Part shown: positions 1 to 11,113 of the stretch, piece by piece
How positions within the stretch are numbered: position 1 is the first letter of the stretch
Layout of the letters: each line of letters begins with the position of its first letter
NCBI GenBank assembly: GCA_018398575.1
Contig: JAGTXZ010000021.1
Span: 806,001 to 870,000, forward strand
From: Ampelomyces quisqualis
Taxonomy: Eukaryota > Ascomycota > Dothideomycetes > Pleosporales > Phaeosphaeriaceae
Direction of reading: 5' to 3'
DNA length: 64,000 bases
Notes under the pieces: model-generated
What the model was told of the DNA's origin: nothing
Seen by the model: the letters and a program-made list of their open reading frames with translations, nothing else
The model's database searches: none
Position numbers and translations under genes: made by a program

Positions 1-508
1 CTCATTGCAGTACTTCAGTATTTTGCTAACTTGTTCTGTAGAGCTGGGCTTCAAGACAAGTTTTGTGTGGCCACGGAACTTGCGCATCCAGTCACTGTTG
101 TATGCCTCAATATCTGCCGATGCATCTTTCGACACACCATCTATAACCGAAGACTCTGAGCCCAGAAGATCCTGAAAGAACCTGACATGCTCTTCAGTTA
201 TTTTCGCAAACTTGCTGTCTCTTTGAAGTTGTGGGTAACTGCTTGGCATTTAGTTCAGTTCCCAGACGGGACATGGGATCAACGCACGATTCGGAAGTAA
301 AGTTGATCGTTTTCGCGGGGGCAGCTTTGCCTTGGACGCCACCATCAGCATCTATTTGATGTGGCTCCGAAGTCGCTGACGTAGGCGTGGGAGTACTGCC
401 GTTCCATCGAACTTGAGGTGCCGGTCTTGGGCATTCAAATCGCGCCGGAGCACGAGAAGAAAGCGCACTTCGTCGCAGAGACGACACAAAACGCGCAGCA
501 GATGCCAT
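1..508 (-). CDS. D-2-hydroxyglutarate dehydrogenase, mitochondrial (5' part; runs off the window)
   Basis: N-terminal 153 residues of an FAD-linked D-2-hydroxyglutarate/D-lactate dehydrogenase (Dld2/D2HGDH family), which oxidises D-2-hydroxyglutarate in the mitochondrial matrix. I place the exons at 288-508 and 1-238, with a 49-nt intron at 239-287 (donor GTGCGT, branch-like CTAAA, acceptor CAG). Splicing restores the family stretch YPQLQRDSKFAKIT followed by YNSDWMRKFRGHTKLVL and the FAD-domain entry QVSKILKYCNE. The start at 508 gives MASAARF... with Arg/Ser/Ala content and no acids, as expected for a mitochondrial presequence. A second in-frame ATG lies 51 nt upstream. The FAD and catalytic domains lie beyond position 1. 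It shares a short divergent intergenic region (509-771) with the proteasome gene. Family identification is from recognised motifs; the exact substrate (2-HG or lactate) is inferred. Confidence 0.85.
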
Positions 509-771
509 GGGTATCAATGAGAGAGAAAAGTAAAGAGTGGGGGAAGTTCCATTCGCCATCTTTCAAGTGTAGGATGACATAAGGTGGTTAGCAGGGGTCG
601 CTCGGGCCATGAGCTTGGCGGCACCAGCGGTTTAGGCGTGAGCAACGACGCGGACAGCTGGGCGAGCTCCGGCGGTCAACTTCACGATAGCATCGCCTTC
701 AGTCCCCCGCTTCAGTCTTCTCGAGGTCTTTCCCGCACTCGGAATCTATCTGAATTGACAAGTCGATCATA

Positions 772-1736
772 ATGGCGTCAGGTTACGACCGAGCTCTCTC
801 TGGTACAAATATGCACTATTTGGGTCTCACAGTAGCTAATCGGTTGGACAGTCTTCAGTCCCGACGGCCACGTCTTTCAAGTCGAATATGCACTCGAAGC
901 CGTCAAGCGAGGTGCGGTCCAGAAGCTCTTTGTCATGACTCGATGCTAAGTCGCGCCAGGAACCTGTGCGGTTGGTGTCAAGGGCGCAGACATTGTAGTA
1001 CTGGGTTGCGAGAAGCGATCCGCCATGAAGCTGCAAGATACACGAATCACGCCCTCGAAGATCTGCCTGGTCGATAACCACGTCGCTCTTGCCTTCGCTG
1101 GTCTCAACGCTGATGCCCGCATCCTCGTCGACAAGGCACGCCTCGAAGCGCAGTCACATCGCCTTACCGTTGAAGACCCCGTGTCGATAGAGTACATCAC
1201 CAAGTATGTGGCTGGTGTCCAACAGCGGTACACACAGAGCGGTGGTGTCAGGCCGTTCGGCATCAGCACATTGATTGTAGGATTCGACCCCAACGACAAG
1301 ACGCCGCGGTTGTACCAGACAGAGCCTTCTGGTATCTACTCAGCATGGTAAGGATGGCGAACAAACCTTTGGTCACGTGGTTCTGATGTAGTATAGGAAA
1401 GCAAACGCGATCGGCAGGTCGAGCAAGACGGTCCGCGAGTTCCTGGAGCGCAACCACAAGGACGGCATGGACAGGGAAGAGACGATCAAGCTGACGGTCA
1501 AGTCGCTGCTGGAGGTTGTGCAGACGGGCGCGAAGAACATTGAGATTGCCATCACGGCTCCCGGCAAGCCACTCGAGATGCTGCCCGTGGAGGAGATTGA
1601 GAAATACGTCGAGAACATCAACACAGAGAAGCAAGAAGAGGCAGCGAGCCGGAGACCAGGCCGGACACCCGGTACCGGGCAGGCGGCCATCCTGACGCGT
1701 CCTGGTGGAGGCGAGGGCTCAGGCTCAAGCGCATAG
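772..1736 (+). CDS. PRE6: 20S proteasome subunit alpha-4 (PSMA7/Pre6 type)
   Basis: Structural alpha-ring subunit of the 20S proteasome core. Exons are 772-802, 852-911, 960-1347 and 1397-1736; the introns of 49, 48 and 49 nt all keep frame, giving 272 aa. The start GYDRALSVFSPDGHVFQVEYA is the proteasome alpha signature that gates the pore (YDR) and caps the ring. Other alpha-4 hallmarks are SHRLTVEDPVSIEYITKYV, RRPFGIS-type GVRPFGISTLIVGFD, and KANAIGRSSKTVREFLE. The C-terminal tail after EEIEKYVENI is longer than in yeast or human alpha-4 and is rich in Gly/Arg/Ser (about residues 240-272). Its end converges on the CHY gene, with about 190 nt between the stops. Confidence 0.95.
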
Positions 1737-1930
1737 AGGGAGAGTGATGATTGATGGCCTGTATGAAAGCACGGCGTCTGATGGTAGACTTATGAATCTG
1801 TATACTGCCGATGCGACATGCCGCAGCACCTCACAAAACATGGCATGGCTTGCAGCTGCTTCCCATTGGCCCGATTCTGGGTTCCTGCGTGATGTGTCTC
1901 GGCTCGGTGGTTTTCCGCTCACGCTCACGC

Positions 1931-2535
1931 TCAGCCCAGCTTGTTGGGAGCCTCTTTGACGTCGAAGATGGTGCGCAGGGCTTCTTGTTGCACGCGCGCG
2001 TCCTTGATCATTCTGCATCGCGTGAGCTTGACTCGATCCGGGCTGAGTGGCGTTGGTACCTCGCGTCAATGCGCGCATCCTCGCCCTCGACCTGCAGCGA
2101 GGCCTTTGGTGTTTTGGCGTCGAGGACGAAGTGGTTGTCGCAGTGCGGACAGTACTCGTCGCTGCCCCCCCCCCCATCCAGTCAGCACGGGTCCCTCGGC
2201 CGCCGGGGGCACAGATGCGCAGTACGTACGCATCCTCAAACTCGCGCGCATCCTTGCGGAAGGCCTTCTTGCACTTCTTGCAGATGAAGGTCATGTCGAA
2301 GGTCTGCGTCAGCGGGTGGTCGGCCTGCTCGACATGGCACTCGGCGCAGTCGAACCATTTCTTGCCTGGCGACCATGAGCCGTCGTTCTCTGTCACGCGT
2401 GTCCCTGGCGGCGCACCCACAGCACGGCGAGCGGATCGCGACCTGGGCGTTGAGGATGTGTTTGCTGCACGGTGCATCAGCGCTGCGGAGGCACTGCGGG
2501 GCCTGCTTGCCGGCCTGCCTGCCTGCTTACCACAT
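1931..2535 (-). CDS. CHY-type zinc-finger protein (small, spliced; one anomalous junction)
   Basis: Small Zn-binding protein of the CHY family (yeast Hot13-like, associated with mitochondrial intermembrane-space import; function here inferred). Exons: 2531-2535, 2421-2464, 2230-2365, 2060-2161, then 1931-2042. The 5-nt first exon encodes only ATG-TG and joins in frame to give MCKHILNAQ. After it come SPCCKKWFDCAECH, MTFICKKCKKAFRKD and DEYCPHCDNHFVLDA, so the paired CxxC/CxH zinc ligands are all present. The introns of 66, 55 and 68 nt have GT-AG ends. The last junction is odd: to reach the conserved C-terminal frame (VKLTRCRMIKDAR... to TGA) a 17-nt stretch, 2043-2059, beginning GT and ending AG must be skipped; otherwise translation stops early. 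The total would be 132 aa. The gene may be slightly broken, or the sequence may carry an indel. Confidence 0.7.
2165..2175. repeat. C11/G11 homopolymer inside an intron
   Basis: Run of eleven C on the + strand. On the coding (-) strand it is an uninterrupted G run directly before the CAG acceptor of the third CHY intron, where a pyrimidine tract would be expected. Length variation or sequencing error is likely at such a run. Confidence 0.9.
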
Positions 2536-2538
2536 AGT

Positions 2539-2540
<2 letters not shown>

Positions 2541-2571
<31 letters not shown>
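2541..2571. repeat. (GTC)10 / (GAC)10 trinucleotide microsatellite
   Basis: Ten uninterrupted GTC units end 5 nt from the proposed ATG of the CHY gene (transcribed as GAC repeats in its 5' leader). They lie in the divergent promoter region shared with the inositol phosphatase gene. Expected to be length-polymorphic. Confidence 0.95.
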
Positions 2572-2572
<1 letters not shown>

Positions 2573-2841
2573 GGGCAGCTGGGGGGGCGTTGGTGTGCAC
2601 TGTGCAGCGCTCCCCGGGAGATTTTGCGGCGGACAAGTACGGAGTAGCCTACCGGTATACCATCACCAGCAGCCACTCGCTGAAAAACCTCCTCCCCGGC
2701 AGCCGTGCCAGCCACGCCCGCTGCGCTGCCCCCCCTCACCGCCCCCACCGCAGGCAGCGCTCGATGGGAACAGCTTCTGCATGCTCGATGAACAGTCATA
2801 GGACTCCTTCTGGGGCCGGCTGACGAGGAGGCCCACGCATC

Positions 2842-5800
2842 ATGGACACCGCCGCCGAGGACAACACGGACGGCTCGTCCATTGTACGAGGCCCGATGGA
2901 GCATAGCAGAACCACGTGCTGACAGCTGGTCACAGAAGCCAGTTTCGCATCTCCGCGCGCGCTTCGAGAACCTCTTGACCACAGCCAACGACCCGCCGCC
3001 ACCGCCTGCCACTCCCCACCCGCGCTCTCCAGCTCCCGGCCCCCGGCTGGCGGGAGACGACGGCAGGAGGGCCGACGGGCGCATCTCGCTGGACGTGTCG
3101 CGCGAGCATGTCGGACTCGACGCCCCCACCCTCGCCCACCTGGGCAGTGCCGGCTCCGTGACGCCCCGATCGAGCACGCTGCGCACCCCGTGGAGCATCC
3201 CCAAACGGCGCCCGACCTCGATGGTGGCCTTCTCTCCGCCCAGATCGCCCGCCAAGCCGAGGCCGACATCCCCGCCCAAAGTCATGGTCCAGTCGCCCAA
3301 GTCGTCTCCCAAGTCGTTGGAGCCGCCGATCCACTCGCCTCGCCCTTCGCGACCCGGTTCGCATGCAGCGCTCGACTCGCCCACACCCCCGCCACCAGCG
3401 GCGAACGGCGCCAGGACCTTCAACATGTCCGGCCGCGATGCCACGCCTGCCCTGGACCCGAAGCCTCTCTTTCCGTCCCACGCGGGACCGGCTCCAGCAG
3501 CCGATCCGCGCAAAAGCGAACGACCCACTTCTTCTGCGCCCCCGATACCCCCACCCATCAACCGCGCGGGGAAGCCAAAGATACCCCCCAAACCGCATTC
3601 CGTAGAGCCACCAAGCCAGGCGACACTGGCGCCCGAGCCTTCGTCAGAAGCTGCTGATGTGTCGCCCTTCAGCACCCCGCCGAGTAGTGATGAAGAAGGC
3701 AAACCTGAGCAGTCTCCTCCAACGATACCAGGGTTTTCCAAGCCCAAGTACATGAGTCCCATAGACGGCTATTTCCCCCCGCCTCCCATGCATCACGAAG
3801 TGGCCGAGAGGTGGCAAGCTACCGACGCTCGAAAACCAACCAGTCAGCAATCGAGACAAACGGCGCCATTACCGTCACCGAGTGACATGCCAGAAGCCCG
3901 TCCTGCACTACCTGTGCGGAGGGAGAAGGACAATTTTGATATGCGGAAGAGCGTGCAGCTACAAAGAGTGCCCCCGCCAGATCTTCCTGTTCGGCGATCC
4001 TTTGATCAGTCGCGCCCAGCAGCACTCGTTGCTGAGACGAACAACAAATTCATGCCTCCGCCACGGCGAACGCAGACTGCAACTGGGACCGGCTTCTCGA
4101 GCCCCTCAAAGTCCCTCGAGCCCCCAAAACCTCCGCCTCCGCGGAACTCTGGCGAATTCAAGCGACCAGGCCAAGCTCCAACACCACCACCTTCGTCCGC
4201 GACGCTGGCACAACCATACACGTATGACTCTGACGAAGAAGACGCTGCCCCCGAGAAGCAACCGACGACTGCCCTGACCGACTACCCAGATTCCTCACAG
4301 GCAAATCGACGTCCGCCTCTATTTCCCGACACCATCCGCGGCGGCATACCCACGGGTTATGAAACAAAACTGTTTGCAATCTGCGGGGATTACATCTGTA
4401 CGACAGGCTATGTCACGAACGTCTGGAATGTCTTGAATGGGAAGTTGCTAATGAGTCTGAGCCATGGGGATACTGTCAAAGCTACGGCGGTGGCGTTTCG
4501 GCCTGCAAAAGATGTTGAAGACGAGGGCAAAATATTGTGGCTGGGTACCAACACTGGCGAAATGCAGGAGATCGACATTACCACACAATGCGTGATATAT
4601 ACTAAGAGTAATGCGCACGCGCGGAGTACTGTGGTGAAGATCTTTAGATATGCATCCGAGATTTGGTCCATGGACGATGATGGAACACTGCATATCTGGC
4701 CTTCGGATGACTCGGGATCACCGTCTCTTCGGCAGGCTCCTCTTACGTTCCGGTTACCACGTGGACACACCTTCTCCATCGTCTCCGGGTCGCAGCTGTG
4801 GATAGCGTCGACAAAGGAGATACGAGTCTTCAAGCGCACATCGGACACCAACTACTTTCAGAAGATGACACAAGATCCACTATCACAAGGAAACGTAGGG
4901 GAAGTTACCTCTGGAGCCATCGTCAGTAGCCAACCTGATCGTGTGTACTTTGGACACATAGACGGCAAAGTCACCATATACTCGAAGAAAGATTTTGTGT
5001 GCCTCGGCATCGTCAATGTTAGTCTGTACAGGATCAGCTCACTTGTTGGTGTTGGCGACAATCTGTGGGCTGGGTACAGTACGGGTATGATCTACGTATA
5101 CGACACTAGGAGCACGCCTTGGAAGGTGTTGAAAGACTGGAAAGCACATGACAAGCCCATCGCTGGTATCTTGGCGGACAGGACAAGCATCTGGAAGCTG
5201 GACAGGTTTCAAGTGGCTTCATTAGGCACTGACATGATGCTGCGCATATGGGATGGCATGCTGAAAAACGACTGGCTTGGTAAGTCGTATCTTGAGAAAG
5301 AAGAGGACACGTACTGATCTCGTCCAGAAAACCTGATGCAGCAACGTGATTCTGAGTATTGCGAGTTCAGAGAGCTTTCAGCACGAGTGATGACCTGGAA
5401 TGCTGGTGCAACGAAGCCCAACACGATAAGAAACACCGAACAGGATCGCAACTTCTTTCGGGAAATCATCGAGCCGGAGAATCCTCCAGACATTATTGTG
5501 TTTGGCTTCCAAGAATTGGTAGACCTCGAGAACAAGAAAATCACGGCCAAGAGCTTCTTCAAGAAGAAAAGACACAAGGAAGATTCAGAAAACGAGCACA
5601 TGTCACATCAATACCGAGCTTGGCGAGATCATCTCGTCCGAGTGTTGGACGACCACAGTCCTAAGCAGAACTACGTGCTTCTACACACGGCCAACCTTGT
5701 CGGACTGTTCACTTGTGTCTTTGTCAAGGCTTCTGAGCGCGCCAACATACGCGATGTCTGCGCAGCTGAGATCAAGCTAGGCTTCAGTGGACGAGTGGGT

Positions 5801-6596
5801 AATAAAGGCGCACTCGTTGTTCGCTTCTTCATCGACGACTCTTCCCTTTGCTTCATAAATTGCCATCTAGCGGCCGGTCAGACGCAAACGGTGCATCGGA
5901 ATAACGATGCAGCTTCGATTATGGAGCAAGCGCCTCTGCCGAAGAATCGGTCACCGTCCGACTGCGAAAACTTCTTTGTAGGGGGTGGTGATGGCTCGAT
6001 GATCCTCGACCATGAGATTTGCATTCTCAACGGAGATTTGAACTATCGCATCGATGCAATGCCTAGGAATACGGTCATACAAGCGGCCAAAGAGGGCAAT
6101 TTGCCCAAGCTCCTCGACCGCGACCAATTACTACTCTCACGAAAGCGAAATCCTGGCTTTAGACTGCGAGCGTTCATCGAAGCACCCATAACGTTTGCAC
6201 CAACCTATAAATACGATGTGGGAACGGATAATTATGACACGTCGGAGAAACAACGGTCTCCCGCTTGGTGCGATCGTCTCCTGTACCGCGGCTTGGGTAG
6301 GATCAAGCAAGTGGACTATCGCAGACACGATACGATTAAGGTGTCTGACCATCGACCTGTAAGCGGGAAATTCAAGATTCGTGTCAAGACCATCAATGCG
6401 AAGAAGCAGGACTCGGCGAGAGACAAGGCCGAGGTAGAGTTTGAGGCTGTGCGGCGGAGGATAGCTGGGGATATCAAGTGAGTCTCGCAAAGGCATCAAT
6501 ATCTTCGTTTACTGACGCAATGACAGACTCGACTATCTAATCAACGTGTTTGGTCTGTCAATGAAAGAAGCCCAAAAAGCGTTGAAGGGGACTTGA
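2842..6596 (+). CDS. WD40 / inositol-polyphosphate 5-phosphatase fusion protein
   Basis: About 1201-aa phosphoinositide 5-phosphatase, removing the 5-phosphate from PI(4,5)P2-type lipids or inositol phosphates at membranes. Exons are 2842-2883, 2936-5279, 5328-6477 and 6527-6596; the introns of 52, 48 and 49 nt are all in frame. Layout: residues 1-480 are Pro/Ser-rich and low complexity, with many PPxP and SPxK-like stretches and SLEPPKPPPP-type SH3 ligands. Residues about 480-795 form a WD40-like propeller (GYVTNVWNVLNG, ILWLGTNTGEM, LRIWDGML). Residues about 815-1175 are the DNase I-like phosphatase, with WNAGATKPNT, ICILNGDLNYRID and RSPAWCDRLLYRG as the catalytic Mg/Asp/His motifs. There is no SacI domain. 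The start is the first ATG that splices into KPVSHLRARFENL. A WD40 region before a 5-phosphatase also occurs in plant 5PTases 12-14. Confidence 0.9.
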
Positions 6597-7065
6597 TATT
6601 CGGAAGGATCGTTGTACGACGCTACAGGGGCTGCATCGATCGTGGCCCCAGACACTATTTCATAAACTTCGCGACTCCGACAGAGTTAGCGACAAGGAAG
6701 CCGAGCTCGAAGCTACGCTTGGTGCGAGATGATTCACAGATCGGTGGGCGGCCCGGTGCACTAATGAGTTAACGATGGACCAGCAAAAGCACTGCATTGG
6801 AGGCGTATTTGGACCCTTCTTTGAGCGTGTTAGCAATAGCGCAGGCGTTCCACTGTTGCTGATTGCCTATTGCAAACGATTCCCGGCGAGAATCAAGCGA
6901 GAGTCGGTTCGATGTTCGGGTTGCTGGCGCGTGTAGTAACATGGTGACGTCAAGCCTGATCATGACGTTCCACCACAATATATCATCGATGATGACCGCG
7001 GAACAAATATACAAAATCACACGTCACGCACTTCTGTGCTCCTCACCACACTCACACCCAGCTTC
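6597..7065. other. intergenic, no gene seen
   Basis: 3' flank of the 5-phosphatase and 5' flank of the GFA gene. I see no ORF with coding character, repeat or RNA gene. Confidence 0.6.
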
Positions 7066-7933
7066 ATGTCCGCACCTTCAATTGCACTCCGTCGTCTCCC
7101 ACTATTGACCAGTTCCGCTGCACTTCCACGCGCACGTCTCATCACTTCGCATCTCACGCAACACTACCCCAGGTTCTCTACAACTCCACTCAGAATGGTC
7201 AAAGACCAGAGCCGCGGCGACTCGACGACCGGTATCTCAGAGTGGAAGCAGCGTCCTCCGTACCGTGTTCACGACAAGGCCGAAGACTTTGATGTCAAGT
7301 ACGAAGCCAACTGCCATTGCGGAAAAGTCCAGTTCCAGCTCAGCCGCCGAGAGCCTCTAGATAGCAAATTGTGCCATTGCACTACGTGCCAAACACAACA
7401 TGGTACGAATCATCCCATTCACACGTCTACATACCAATTGAATCTAACTGTACATCAAAGCCGCACCCTTCCAATGGGCCGCCATCTTCCACAAAGAAGA
7501 CATCAACTTCACCAACGGCCACCACGACCTCGAATGGTACGACCCAACTGACAAATCCATTGAGCACAAGCTCCCTTGCAAAGTACGCTGTTCGTTCTGC
7601 CACTCGCCCATCATGGACGAAGGGCGCAACATGATTCTCCTCTTCCCCTCGCTCGTCCACCTCAAGACGGACGAGGATAAAGCTTATTTCAAACCCCGAT
7701 GCCACATGTTCTATGGCCAGCGCGTCATGGATATTCCTGATGGATTGCCCAAGTGGAGTGGACTCAGTGGGGAGAGCGATTTGATTGAGGATAGCCCCAA
7801 GGAGAAGGTCCAGGAGCTGGAGAGGAAGAGGGAGGCGGAGCGGGAGAAGAAGTTGGCTGAGGGGGCGGATGAAGTTTCCAAGGAGGGGAGTAAGCAGGGC
7901 AGGAAGGAGGGGAAGGGGGCGAATGCTTTGTAA
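7066..7933 (+). CDS. GFA/Mss4-like zinc protein
   Basis: Member of the glutathione-dependent formaldehyde-activating (GFA) domain family, a small Mss4-like zinc fold; the enzymatic role is not established for most fungal members. Exons are 7066-7402 and 7461-7933, with a 58-nt intron and an in-frame join giving QHGAPFQWAAIFHKEDI; about 269 aa. Zinc ligands are visible as NCHCGKVQF, CHCTTCQTQH and RCSFCHSPIMDEG. The N-terminus (first ~45 residues) is Arg/Ser/Leu rich with no acids, like a mitochondrial presequence; a second ATG at 7195 would give a form without it. The C-terminus is a Lys/Glu/Arg-rich coil (KVQELERKREAEREKK). It converges on the GluRS gene. Confidence 0.85.
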
Positions 7934-8790
7934 AGTTATTCGGTGCCTCAGAGAGATGGGTGGCGTGGAGGGGGTTGAGAAAATTTGTAAAGATACCATT
8001 CGCGAGAGAGTATGGCGCATGAGGAAGTGTGTACGAATGAGGTGAATGATAGGCCATGGGAACGATGGCTCTTGATAGCCTACCAGACAATACCACCCGA
8101 AACTGATGAAACCACGTATACCATACTATTGTACATCGCCGACCGTGAAGAGTATATTCCGCGTTCGGAACACCCTGACACAAACAAACGGTACACTCTA
8201 CCTCGTCCGCATCATTTCATCCTCGACGTAAAAATGCCTTGTAAACACGGCTCCTATCCCGCTCTACTTGGATGGGTCCCTACGCTATTACTGATAATCC
8301 CTCGGACTCCTATGTTCTCTCACTCCCCTCTCCCCTTTCCCTCCCCTACTCCTTCTAACATTAACTCTCTTCCCCCCCCCCCACCTACTAACTTCCTCCC
8401 CTTACTCCTCCATCTTACCCTCCTTCTTACTAACCTCCCCCTACCCTCAGCCCCTACCCTCTCACCCCATCTATTACAACCCCCATCCTGCAAAGGAGTA
8501 CGGAGTAGCGTGGACGGGAATGAAAGCGCGCCATGAAGTGAGACCATAGTGTAATATTTAGGGGTGAAGAGGCAGGACGTGGATTTTGAAGTGCGTTGCC
8601 TCGGGGGGTCTAGGTTCACAGCATCTTGTTCACGTTTATACTTCACGTCAAGGCAAACGGTGCGAGAAGGGAGAGGCGGGCATTTTTTTTGCTTTTGTTT
8701 TAGTTGCTGGGGCCAGGGTGGTAGCCTGTTGCACTGCAGCATACTAGGATTGTCAAAACTACATCATCTGTCTCATGTCCACTTGGCTTT
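7934..8790. other. convergent intergenic region with long pyrimidine tract
   Basis: 3' flanks of the GFA and GluRS genes. Positions about 8310-8480 are almost pure C/T on the + strand, including a run of ten C. A TACGGAGTA 9-mer sits at 8499-8507. No gene is recognised. Confidence 0.7.
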
Positions 8791-10728
8791 CTATTTGCTC
8801 TTGCCAGTGGGGATTTGGAAGGCGACGACGGGCTCGTTATGCGCAAAGGCCTTGTCAATCCGGAAGAATCCCTTGCGGTCGAATTGGACAATGTCGTCGA
8901 CCTTGAGATCTGCTACGTTGCAGTCTGCTAGCGCTTTTGTGCGTGTCTCGGTACAAGGGTTGAGGAAGTCCTCCAGAACGTCTTCACCCTCCAGCTTGTC
9001 CTTGGTGATGAGGTAGTCGAAATCGACAAGCTCAATCGGGATCAGATTCTGATCTGTGCTCAACCAAGTGACCTTCTTGCTAGTCTTCTTGACGTCACCC
9101 TGAAGGTGGAGTTCCAGCTCTAGACCGGTGACCGTCTTCATTTTCAGGGGGTTGAGAGAGTGGCTGATCTTGCGGACAATGGCGTTACCCCAGTTCATCA
9201 GTGTGATCTCTTCATCTTGAGCAAATGACTGCGCATCAGCCTGCTCGAGAAGGACGCTAGAGCTGAATGTCACCCTCTTGTTACCGAGATCGTACTTTGC
9301 GTGCCTGGGCTTCTCTTCTGTAATGACACCTTCGCGGGCGCCAACGATGGTGACGGGGACCTTGGAGTCTTGGTCGATGGCGGTGAATCGCGCGGCGGTA
9401 GGCTCAATGTATTTTTTGTTGGTGGCCCAGAACGCGAACCAATCCTGGTTGACAATGTTCTTGGACGGGCCTTGCTTGAGGATGAACTCGCGGAGAGCAG
9501 GAATGACAGCGCCACGGCGACGAACACCACGGACGGTGGGCATGCGGGGGTCGTCCCAGCCCCAAACAATGCCGGCATCGACAATCTTGGTGAGCTTGCG
9601 CTTGGACAGGACGGTGCGGACAAAGTTCAGACGTGAGAAGCCCCAGTTGTGCACCTTGCGCAGCTTGAGGGTCTCGATGAACCATTGGTACTGTGCATCA
9701 CGGTCGTTGTACTCGGTGGTGCGTAGTGCGTGCGTGACACCTTCCAGGGCGTCTACGATGGGACAGCAGAAGTCGTAGGTGGGGTAAATCTTCCACGCAT
9801 CGCCGGTGCGGTGGTGTGCCTGGGGGTTGCATCGGTAGATGACGGGATCGCGCATGGCCTTGTTCGGGTTGTCGACCGACATCTTGGCGCGGATGCACCA
9901 CTTGAGGCCTTCCTCGCTGCCCGTCTTCATCTCGTCGAATCTCGCCAGGTTCTCCTCGACGGTCGAGTCTCGGCGTGCGCTCGCGATGCCGTTCATACGC
10001 TCGTCGCGCATCTTCATCTGCTCCGTGTCGTCGGCGTAGGCGGTGCCGTCCTGGAGCATCTGCACGCATTGCGCGTAGAGCTGGTCGAACCAGTCGCTGG
10101 TGTACGAGACGGCGTCGGGCTTGATGCCGAGCAGCGCGCAGTCCTCGACGATGGCGTCCTGGAACTCCTGCTTCTCCTTGGTGGGGTTGGTGTCGTCGAA
10201 TCGGAGCAGCAGCCTGCCCTTGTACTTGTCGTGCGCGAAGTAGTCGTTGAGGAGCGCTGCCTTGGCGTGGCCGATGTGGAGGTAGCCTCTGTCGAGCCGT
10301 CAGCACAGGCCTGCACGTGACAGCCACTGTATGCGCCGGACTCACGAGGGCTCCGGCGGAAACCTCGTCACGATGCCGCTGCCGTCTCCGACGTCCTGCA
10401 GGCCAATGTCGTAGTTGGCCTCGTCGCTCTTGCCCTCCTTCTTGTCCTTGGCCGCCACAACCACGCTCTGCGGGTAGGCCTCCTCCATGTACCTGAACCA
10501 GCGGCACAGACTCGGCATGAGATTCTGCTTGATGAAGGCGTGGGCCACGCGGTTGCCCCGCAACGTGCTCCATACCACGGTATCCGCCTCGCTCAGCCCA
10601 TAGCCGACAATATGGCTGCGGAGCGTCACGTGTGCGTCCAGCTCTGCCAGCGCGGGCTCGATAGCTTTGAGATTAAGCGGCTTGAAAGCCTCCGCGCGCG
10701 TGCGCCACTCGTCGATGGCGGCCTCCAT
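8791..10728 (-). CDS. GUS1: glutamyl-tRNA synthetase, cytoplasmic
   Basis: Class I aminoacyl-tRNA synthetase charging tRNA-Glu in the cytosol. Exons are 10346-10728 and 8791-10288, with a 57-nt intron whose splice creates FPPEPSGYLHIGHAKAALLN, placing the HIGH ATP-binding motif at about residues 132-135. The second signature, VLSKRKLTKIV (KMSKS equivalent), is near residue 355. Also conserved are LRFDDTNPTKEKQEF, RDPVIYRCN, YPTYDFCCPIVD, WGWDDPRMPT and the archaeal/eukaryotic-type beta-barrel anticodon domain ending in VAFQIPTGKSK. Length of 626 aa fits a cytosolic GluRS with a short GST-like N-terminal extension (residues 1-110), which in yeast binds Arc1. A mitochondrial enzyme would be bacterial-type, so this is the cytosolic gene. 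Confidence 0.95.
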
Positions 10729-11113
10729 GTTGTGTGGGTCTTTGAAGCAGCAGGCTGGACGGGAAAATGTTGGTGGTATGGCCTCGTGGTGGGGTGGTTG
10801 GGCTTGGCAGGCTTATCGATAAGGGGCTTGGCAGGTACGAGGGTTCTGACTCCTGAGGACCTCTTCTCCAAAACAGATGGACTAATGCAGCATAGAGCCT
10901 GGAGCATGTGCACCGTTTCTGACATGCAGGAATACATGATTAGATTTTTGGCTCAGAGGCTACCCAATGCTGAGGTCATTATTTTCGTACCATATCCGTC
11001 AAACGCCCGTGCAATGCAATGCCACAGGCCAATTGCGAGAGGCAACTTGCACCACAAAAAAAAGACACCAATACTCATACACGCGTGTTACAACATCGTA
11101 CCACATGACAAGC
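10729..11113. other. intergenic, no gene seen
   Basis: Between the start of GluRS and the end of the Cyk3 gene, both on the minus strand. It presumably contains the GluRS promoter. Nothing else recognised. Confidence 0.6.

Noticed and set aside
1725..2636. Continuous 303-codon minus-strand open frame
   Set aside because: It reads through introns of the CHY gene; the spliced model restores all zinc ligands, while the continuous frame contains translated G/D homopolymers and lacks CPHC.
2527..3762. 411-codon minus-strand open frame opposite the 5-phosphatase gene
   Set aside because: Gly/Ser/Arg-rich antisense shadow of the Pro-rich coding tail; no motif.
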